Below are positions 1-4,752 of a DNA stretch of 6,927 nucleotides, one piece after another (the first letter of the stretch is position 1; each line of letters starts with the position of its first letter). Both the position numbers and the translations under genes were made by a program. The stretch is from contig QMMB01000174.1 in the NCBI GenBank assembly GCA_003647035.1, positions 1 to 6,927 on the forward strand, in the 5' to 3' direction. Source of the stretch: Deltaproteobacteria bacterium (GTDB lineage Bacteria; Myxococcota_A; Polyangia; Polyangiales; Houyiibacteriaceae). Under the pieces are notes generated by a model. The model searched no databases. It saw nothing but the letters and a program-made list of their open reading frames with translations, and was not told where the DNA came from.

Positions 1-30
1 GGACGCTGCCTGACGGGCCGGCTTCCGATC

Positions 31-65
31 GGAGGGCTTGCATGTTAGGCCCGCCGGGTGACTGA
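31..65 (+). promoter_or_regulatory. Shine-Dalgarno and possible 7-codon leader ORF before the acyl-CoA dehydrogenase
   Basis: A strong GGAGG (31-35) lies 6 nt before an ATG at 42, but that ATG is out of frame with the dehydrogenase and opens only a 7-codon peptide (MLGPPGD) ending in TGA at 63-65. The dehydrogenase GTG at 58 has no good ribosome binding site of its own (GGAGG is 22 nt away) and lies inside this mini-ORF. Translation of the leader could deliver ribosomes to the GTG by termination-reinitiation. Chance or an assembly indel are equally possible. The palindrome CCGATCGG (25-32) abuts the GGAGG. Confidence 0.25.
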
Positions 66-1236
66 CCTGTTCAATCCCACACCCGAGCATCGCGCACTGC
101 GCGAGCTCGTCCGTTCGTTCACCGAACGAGAGGTCGACCCACAAGCCGAGGCGTCGGACCGCGACGAGCGGTTCAACGTCGAGCTCTTTGCGAAGCTCGG
201 CGAGCTCGGCCTTCTCGGGGTCACGGTCGAGGAGCGATTCGGTGGCGCTGGCCTGGATCCCGTCGCTGCAGTGATCGTACACGAGGAGCTATCGGCCGCC
301 GACCCAGGGTTTGCGTTGGCGTATCTCGCGCACTCGATGCTGTTCGCGAACAACTTGCAGATCAACGGGAGCGACGCGCAACGGAGCAAGTACCTGCCCG
401 ACGCGTGCGCAGGCAAGAAGGTCGGCGGCATGTGCATGACCGAGCCCGGAGCAGGCACGGACGTGCTCGGTATGCAGACTTCCGCGGTTCGCGCTGGCGA
501 CATCTACGTGCTCAACGGTGCCAAGATGTGGATCACCAACGGGGCGGTGACGGACGACGAGCTAGGCGACACGTTCCTCGTGTATGCTCGCGTGCATGGC
601 AGCCCACGCAACCAGCTCTCGATGTTCATCGTCGAAAAGGGCTTCGCAGGCTTCAGCCTTGGCCAGAAAATCAAGGGAAAGCTCGGTATGCGCGCGTCGA
701 CCACGGCCGAGCTCGTGTTCGAAGATTGCCAAGTCCCCGCCGAGAACCTGGTGGGTTCTGAAGGTGCCGCGACACTTCACATGATGCGCAACCTCGAGCT
801 CGAGCGCGTGACTCTCGCCGGGATGAGCCTCGGGATTGCCCGTCGATCGATCGAGGTCATGAATCGTTACGCGAGCGAGCGGACTTCCTTTGGCAAGCCA
901 CTTCGCGAGTTCGGACAGATCCAGCGCTACATTTCGCAGTCCTACGCCGAGTACATGGCGGGCCGGACGTACACCTATTACACGGCCTCGGCGATGCGCT
1001 TGGATGAGCCCGGCCACCGCCTCGATTCCGATGGCGCCAAGCTGTTCGCCTCCACCATGGCCAAGGACGTGGCCGACCGCGCGATTCAGGTACTCGGTGG
1101 GTATGGCTACGTGGCCGAGTACGTCGTCGAGCGACTGTGGCGCGACGCCAAGCTCCTCGAGATTGGCGGCGGTACGCTCGAAGCACACCACAAAAACATG
1201 TGCAGGGAGCTCAGTCACACCGAACGCATTTTGTGA
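58..1236 (+). CDS. Acyl-CoA dehydrogenase, isovaleryl-CoA dehydrogenase-like
   Basis: FAD-dependent acyl-CoA dehydrogenase of 392 aa, the usual family length. It should oxidise an acyl-CoA to the trans-2-enoyl-CoA and pass electrons to electron-transfer flavoprotein in the cytoplasm. Visible: N-terminal helical domain (about 1-118); family signature 1 around GGMCMTEPGAGTD (123-135) with the flavin/substrate beta-domain following (about 120-230); C-terminal helical domain with RTSFGKPLREFGQIQ (275-289) and LGGYGY (346-351). The residue aligning with the MCAD catalytic Glu376 lies in the LEIGGGT stretch (367-373) and is not Glu. LER at 248-250 supplies Glu249, as in isovaleryl-CoA and long-chain enzymes, whose base sits on that helix. 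This favours a branched-chain (leucine pathway) or long-chain substrate, which remains unproven. The GTG start is chosen because an in-frame TAG lies at 46-48 and the N-terminus MTDLFNPTPEHRALR looks complete. No other beta-oxidation or leucine-degradation gene lies in the window. Confidence 0.93.
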   Translation: MTDLFNPTPEHRALRELVRSFTEREVDPQAEASDRDERFNVELFAKLGELGLLGVTVEERFGGAGLDPVAAVIVHEELSAADPGFALAYLAHSMLFANNLQINGSDAQRSKYLPDACAGKKVGGMCMTEPGAGTDVLGMQTSAVRAGDIYVLNGAKMWITNGAVTDDELGDTFLVYARVHGSPRNQLSMFIVEKGFAGFSLGQKIKGKLGMRASTTAELVFEDCQVPAENLVGSEGAATLHMMRNLELERVTLAGMSLGIARRSIEVMNRYASERTSFGKPLREFGQIQRYISQSYAEYMAGRTYTYYTASAMRLDEPGHRLDSDGAKLFASTMAKDVADRAIQVLGGYGYVAEYVVERLWRDAKLLEIGGGTLEAHHKNMCRELSHTERIL

Positions 1237-1250
1237 GAGATCACACATCT

Positions 1251-1271
1251 TCCGGGCGGCGTCCGGGTTTT
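1251..1271 (+). terminator. Candidate Rho-independent terminator after the acyl-CoA dehydrogenase
   Basis: Fourteen bases after the dehydrogenase stop, TCCGGG (1251-1256) can pair with TCCGGG (1262-1267) across a 5-nt CGGCG loop, using four G-C pairs and two G-U wobbles. TTTT (1268-1271) follows at once. The position between two same-strand genes fits a terminator, but the stem is short and the T-run modest. Read-through to the kinase is possible. Confidence 0.45.
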
Positions 1272-1286
1272 GTCATCCCTAAGTAG

Positions 1287-1313
1287 GCGACAGCTGTTTG
1301 GAGCCGCTATGCT
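1287..1313 (+). promoter_or_regulatory. Weak sigma-70-like promoter candidate for the kinase gene
   Basis: GCGACA (1287-1292, four of six matches to TTGACA) and TATGCT (1308-1313, four of six to TATAAT) are separated by 15 nt, shorter than the preferred 17. The element lies after the putative terminator and would start transcription about 30 nt before the kinase GTG. Myxobacterial promoters often deviate from the E. coli consensus, so this is only a pointer. Confidence 0.2.
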
Positions 1314-1352
1314 GTGGCCTGTGACACTTCCCGACGGGGGGAATAGGACGAA

Positions 1353-3272
1353 GTGACGCAAGCAGCCGAACCTACTGATCTACCCAAGCCGCCAGTCGAC
1401 CTTCCGGTTCTCGGACAGTTCGCGGGTTACGATGTTCTCGGGCGCCTCGCACTCGGCGGAATGGCCGAGATCCTGCTCACGCGTCACGCCAGCACCGACG
1501 GCGACCACCGCTTCATGGTGGTGAAGCGGATCCTTCCACACTTCGAGCAGGACAATGACTTCGTCCAGATGTTTCTCGACGAGGCTCGCATCGGGATGCA
1601 GCTCAAGCATCCAAACATCATCCAGTTTCATCAGTTCGGCGCAGACGAAGGCTCGCACTTCATCGTCATGGAATGGGTCAACGGAGTGCCGTTGGGCCGC
1701 ATGATTCGTAAGGCGCGCAAATCCGGCGGAGTGGGCCTGCCCATTGCCATTCGCATCGGTGTCGACGTAGCGCGCGCGCTTCACTACGCGCACATCGCGA
1801 ACGACGAGCATGGCGAGCCGTTCAACATCGTTCACCGCGATGTGTCCCCACACAACATCATGATCGGCTACGCCGGCGCCGTGAAGCTGCTGGATTTCGG
1901 CATTGCCAAAGCTGACCACCGTGCGCACAAGACCCAGGCCGGGGTGGTCAAGGGCAAGTTCGCGTACATGGCGCCCGAACAATGCACGGCAGGTCAGGCG
2001 GACCATCGCTTGGATATCTTCGCGTTGGGCGTCTGTCTGTTCGAGACGCTCACCGGGCGGTCGCTCTACCGTCGGCAGACCGAGGCCGCGACGATGCGGG
2101 CCGTGATCATGGATCCGGTGCCGTCGCTCAAAGAGCGATTGCCCGATGTGCCCGACGAGCTCGATCAGATCCTTCAAAAGGCTCTCGCAAAAGAGGCCGC
2201 CGATCGCTTCGCCACGGCTGAGGAGTTTGCCAACGAGCTCGAGCGCTTCGGGAAGTCGCACCAGCAGTTCGCGACACAGCGTGAGGTTGCCGACTTCATC
2301 CGGAAGGTCTTTCCCGAGGAGTTCACGCGAGGTCCGCGCGTCGACACCGTGCCCTTCGGCGCCTCGATCACGCTCGACATGCATCACGCGAAGGATTTGG
2401 ATTCGTCGAAGTCCTATGTGTCGCAGATGCCGGGGGCAATTCGCGAGCTCGAGATCGACGGAGCAGGCGCTGGCCTCGACTTGGGGCATCTGCTCGATGC
2501 ACCGATCGTCGCGCCGTTGCCTCCGCCTGACGCAGAGCCGGAAGCCGAGGGTGCTCAGCTCAGCCAACGCTCGACGCGGGATGCGCCCAAGGCGGTTCCC
2601 CACCGGGCTAGACCCAAGGGCGGGTCGGTGGGCCCGAAACGGCCATCTCGTTTGGGTTGGAAGCAGTTTGCGATGCTGACGTTACTTCTACTCGGCGGCA
2701 CCGCCGTCGCCTACGACCAAACGGACGGCGTCAAAGACGCGTTTGGGAACATCGAGGGCATGTTCGAGGACAAGGGGCCACCCGAGGTCGCGGTCGACGA
2801 CAATCCGCTTCTGCGCGAGCACGGAGCGCGCATCCTGGTGGCGTCCTCGCCGCCCGGCGCGAAGGTGTTCTTGGATGGCAAGGAGCAGGGCGTGACGCCC
2901 GTGGCTTTGACGGGCCTGATGCATGGCGATTATCGGGTTCGCGTCGAAGCCCCTGGCTTTGCGTCCTGGGCGACCAAGGTCGAGGTTACGCATGGCGAGA
3001 CCGTGGGCGTGATGGCCGGACTTCTGGGCAAGCAAGGCGGAGCGAAACCGGGCGCGTTCGGCCGTGTCAACATCGAAACGACGCCGCCGTCGGACGTCTA
3101 CATGGCGGGCGATTTGATCGGCCGGACACCCATGGAGACCGTCTACGCGCCACTAGGACGCGTGACGTTCGACTTCGAGCTGCCCGACGGCAGCACCGTC
3201 AGCCGCAGGGTCCGCATCAAGTCGGACGGTGTCGCGCGAGCGCGCTTCGACCTGAGCGACGTCCGGCGCTAG
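1353..3272 (+). CDS. Membrane-anchored Ser/Thr protein kinase with two PEGA domains
   Basis: Hanks-type Ser/Thr kinase of 639 aa. All catalytic elements are present: Gly-rich loop GRLALGGMAE (30-39), ATP-binding Lys58 in VVK, helix-C Glu77, HRDVSPHN (161-168; catalytic Asp163, Asn168), DFG (181-183), APE (207-209), conserved Asp221 and DRF (284-286). It should therefore be active. The kinase domain ends near 300. A variable linker follows, Pro/acid-rich at 383-400 and basic at 411-435. One membrane segment (about 436-454) then leads to two PEGA domains (about 492-558, motif SSPPGAKVFLDG; and about 570-636, motif TTPPSDVYMAGD). The basic side before the helix suggests a cytoplasmic kinase and periplasmic PEGA domains, which may bind envelope structures; ligand unknown. 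The GTG start is the first possible codon after an in-frame TAG (1344-1346), with AGGA (1345-1348) 4 nt upstream. The gene stands alone, converging on rsgA with a 4-nt stop overlap. Substrate unknown. Confidence 0.93.
   Translation: MTQAAEPTDLPKPPVDLPVLGQFAGYDVLGRLALGGMAEILLTRHASTDGDHRFMVVKRILPHFEQDNDFVQMFLDEARIGMQLKHPNIIQFHQFGADEGSHFIVMEWVNGVPLGRMIRKARKSGGVGLPIAIRIGVDVARALHYAHIANDEHGEPFNIVHRDVSPHNIMIGYAGAVKLLDFGIAKADHRAHKTQAGVVKGKFAYMAPEQCTAGQADHRLDIFALGVCLFETLTGRSLYRRQTEAATMRAVIMDPVPSLKERLPDVPDELDQILQKALAKEAADRFATAEEFANELERFGKSHQQFATQREVADFIRKVFPEEFTRGPRVDTVPFGASITLDMHHAKDLDSSKSYVSQMPGAIRELEIDGAGAGLDLGHLLDAPIVAPLPPPDAEPEAEGAQLSQRSTRDAPKAVPHRARPKGGSVGPKRPSRLGWKQFAMLTLLLLGGTAVAYDQTDGVKDAFGNIEGMFEDKGPPEVAVDDNPLLREHGARILVASSPPGAKVFLDGKEQGVTPVALTGLMHGDYRVRVEAPGFASWATKVEVTHGETVGVMAGLLGKQGGAKPGAFGRVNIETTPPSDVYMAGDLIGRTPMETVYAPLGRVTFDFELPDGSTVSRRVRIKSDGVARARFDLSDVRR
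2599..2632 (+). repeat. Two-part inverted repeat inside the kinase linker
   Basis: CCCACC (2599-2604) pairs with GGTGGG (2627-2632), and directly inside it GACCC (2611-2615) pairs with GGGTC (2622-2626) around a 6-nt loop. Six unpaired bases (2605-2610) bulge on the 5' side. The structure lies in the segment encoding the basic linker just before the membrane helix. It could slow the ribosome before membrane insertion, or be a by-product of GC-rich Pro/Arg/Gly codons. Confidence 0.3.
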
Positions 3273-3279
3273 GCGCCGG
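3263..3279. terminator. Palindromic stem at the convergent kinase/rsgA ends, possible bidirectional terminator
   Basis: CCGGCGC (3263-3269) and GCGCCGG (3273-3279) form a perfect 7-bp inverted repeat around TAG (3270-3272). The kinase stop is the TAG at 3270-3272, and the rsgA stop on the other strand is the complement of 3269-3271. Both transcripts would fold the same all-G/C stem exactly at their stop codons. Neither strand has a T-run after it and the 3-nt loop is tight, so classical intrinsic termination is not assured. The symmetry and position are clear; the function is inferred. Confidence 0.45.
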
Positions 3280-4177
3280 CCTCTTCGCGCAGCCGAACGT
3301 AGCTTTCATACCGGCCCCGATCGATGTCGCCCGCGTTCACCGCGTCGACCACTGCGCATCGTGGTTCGTGCGTGTGGCTGCAACTCCGGAAGGCACATTG
3401 TGGGCGGTATACCGTGAACTCGGGGAAGCATTGATCGAGGTGCTCGATGGGCAGGGCCCAGGTGCCGAGCTCTCGGATTCCGGGCGTGTCGGCGAGGAAC
3501 CCCCCTTGGGGGAGGGAGTGCAGCGAGGCTACACGCGTCGTGTGGCGGCCTTTGCCGTGGTGATCGCTGACGCTTGCGATCTTTAGCTCGAGGTCGGGCA
3601 AGATACGGTTGATTAGGCTGCTCTTGCCGACACCGGACGGGCCAACGAACGCCGAGATCTTGCCCAGCAAGGCGCCCGCCAACTCGCCCATTCCGGCGCC
3701 CGTTGCCGCGCTCACGCTGAGGACCGGATACCCGATGGACTCGTAGGTCTTCTGCCAGTCCGCGTCGCCCGGTTCGCGAAGATCCGACTTGTTCATCACG
3801 ACTACCGGCTGGATGCATTGGTGCTCGGCGATGACCAGAAACCGGTCGAGAAGGCGCCTATTGAGAGGCGGCCGTCCGTGGCAGAACGTGATCATCAGCT
3901 GCTCGAGATTCGCTACCAGCACGTCCTCCTTTCTCGGTCCCCTACCTGGCTGCATTCTGGAGAAGCGGCTCGCGCGGGGCAATACCTCCACGACGACGAA
4001 GCTCAGCTTGTCCGGCCGCGAGACCATCACCTGATCCCCGATGACGCAGAGGTCCGTCGTCCGCGGCGTATTCTTGAGCCGTCCACGCATGCGCGCTTGC
4101 ACGACGTCTCCGTCGATACGGACGTCGACGAATCCGGCGGTCGAGCGAACAACGAGGCCTTGCGTTGGGTCGGCCAT
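3269..4177 (-). CDS. rsgA: Small ribosomal subunit biogenesis GTPase RsgA
   Basis: RsgA (YjeQ) of 302 aa, a GTPase that binds immature 30S subunits near the decoding centre and promotes late maturation, with GTP hydrolysis stimulated by the 30S. Diagnostic is the circularly permuted motif order: G4 NKSD (129-132), then G1 GPSGVGKS (179-186), the switch GRHTT (210-214), and G3 DTPG (230-233). An N-terminal OB-fold region (about 5-70, with VIGDQV) precedes it, and a C-terminal zinc finger follows as C-x4-C-x-H-x5-C (Cys261, Cys266, His268, Cys274). All expected elements are intact. The ATG at 4177 is chosen because it starts 2 nt after the globin stop, has AGGG 6 nt upstream, and MADPTQGLVVRS begins the OB-fold as usual. 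A TTG start at 4249 would lie inside the globin gene and add 24 residues unlike the family. Second gene of the globin-rsgA operon; its end overlaps the kinase end. Confidence 0.95.
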   Translation of the reverse strand: MADPTQGLVVRSTAGFVDVRIDGDVVQARMRGRLKNTPRTTDLCVIGDQVMVSRPDKLSFVVVEVLPRASRFSRMQPGRGPRKEDVLVANLEQLMITFCHGRPPLNRRLLDRFLVIAEHQCIQPVVVMNKSDLREPGDADWQKTYESIGYPVLSVSAATGAGMGELAGALLGKISAFVGPSGVGKSSLINRILPDLELKIASVSDHHGKGRHTTRVASLHSLPQGGFLADTPGIRELGTWALPIEHLDQCFPEFTVYRPQCAFRSCSHTHEPRCAVVDAVNAGDIDRGRYESYVRLREEAGA

Positions 4178-4179
4178 GG

Positions 4180-4554
4180 TCAGCCCTGGCAGTTCGAGTC
4201 GGGATCTTTGGTGATCAAAGCGCGCAGCGAGTCCTGGTGGGCGAGCCAACCATCGACCACTTCGTCCGGCGCGTCGTGGTCCCGAAGGGTTTCGAGCAAG
4301 ATCTGTCGTCGGCGATCGAATTGACCGCCAAAGATACGGTGCGGGCGGTGGGCTTGGTCGAGCGCTCGACCGGTGTACTCGACCGATGCCCCGAGGTGAT
4401 CGGCTGCATGTTCGTACTCGAAGCGCTTGATGCGGTTGCGGTCAGCGCGCGTGAAGAGGAACCCTATCATCATGTCGTCGAAGCAGCGGTCGACGAAGTC
4501 TTCGACGATCGCTCGAAGCCTTGGCTCCCCACCAAGCTGTTCAAACAGGCTCAT
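4180..4554 (-). CDS. Truncated hemoglobin (Bac_globin family, group I-like)
   Basis: Truncated 2-on-2 globin of 124 aa, the typical size. It starts MSLFEQLGGEPRLRAIVEDF, close to the start of protozoan and cyanobacterial group I truncated hemoglobins. The region YTGRALDQAHRPHRI (60-74) fits the F-helix, giving His69 as the proximal heme ligand; Phe20, Phe32 and Phe34 fit conserved pocket positions. In my alignment the usual B10 Tyr is Val21, which would change ligand stabilisation. Such globins bind O2, NO or CO and serve in NO detoxification or sensing; the ligand here is unknown. The ATG at 4554 is preferred because it gives the family N-terminus; an upstream TTG at 4593 would add 13 residues. 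No good ribosome binding site is seen (AGGG ends about 13 nt upstream). First gene of a two-gene operon with rsgA, stop and next start separated by 2 nt. Confidence 0.88.
   Translation of the reverse strand: MSLFEQLGGEPRLRAIVEDFVDRCFDDMMIGFLFTRADRNRIKRFEYEHAADHLGASVEYTGRALDQAHRPHRIFGGQFDRRRQILLETLRDHDAPDEVVDGWLAHQDSLRALITKDPDSNCQG
4184..4187 (-). promoter_or_regulatory. Ribosome binding site of rsgA inside the globin gene
   Basis: On the minus strand AGGG lies in the last codons of the globin gene, 6 nt before the rsgA ATG at 4177, with the globin TGA between them (TGACCATG). This fixes the rsgA start and suggests translational coupling: ribosomes ending the globin can reinitiate on rsgA. 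Confidence 0.5.
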
Positions 4555-4752
4555 CCGCGCGATGACCCTGATGCAATGTAGAGAACCGATCAAGTTGGGT
4601 CGCCAGACGACGGGGCGGCGCTAGGTGAAGCCGCCAAAAACAGGGCCATCGCGAAGGACAGGCACGAGGACAAGGGCGCTTCCGGTCTTCACGATGCAGT
4701 TCGCTCTTCCCAGGAGCCCCGAGATCGATGATCCTCTCGTACTTCGATTGGG
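4555..4752. promoter_or_regulatory. Divergent intergenic region between globin-rsgA and the SLC4-like gene
   Basis: This 198-bp gap separates two divergent genes and must hold the promoters of both, unless the upstream TTG start of the globin is used. I find no convincing -35/-10 pair on either strand. A perfect inverted repeat GGCGGC (4614-4619) / GCCGCC (4630-4635) with a 10-nt spacer is followed on the plus strand by AAAAA. It has no T-run in the terminator orientation, so it is better read as a possible operator or leader hairpin. Short open frames in the gap resemble no known protein. Confidence 0.4.

Noticed and set aside
2..13. GAC GCT GCC TGA as the end of an upstream gene
   Set aside because: Three codons and a stop at the window edge cannot be told from chance.
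562..1248. 228-codon open frame antisense to the acyl-CoA dehydrogenase
   Set aside because: Its product resembles no family and lies wholly opposite a well-supported gene; long antisense frames are expected with GC-rich third positions.
1380..2603. 407-codon open frame antisense to the kinase
   Set aside because: Composition is rich in Arg, His and Val with no recognisable domain; the opposite strand carries every kinase motif.
2657..3586. 309-codon plus-strand frame running from the kinase end into the rsgA region
   Set aside because: Arg/Gly-rich translation without motifs; it overlaps two solid genes in other frames.
4178..4249. TTG start at 4249 extending rsgA by 24 residues
   Set aside because: It would overlap the globin gene by 70 nt and add residues not typical of RsgA; the ATG at 4177 has a ribosome binding site and a normal N-terminus.
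4165..4581. 138-codon plus-strand frame opposite the globin
   Set aside because: The minus strand encodes a clear truncated hemoglobin; this frame is its shadow.
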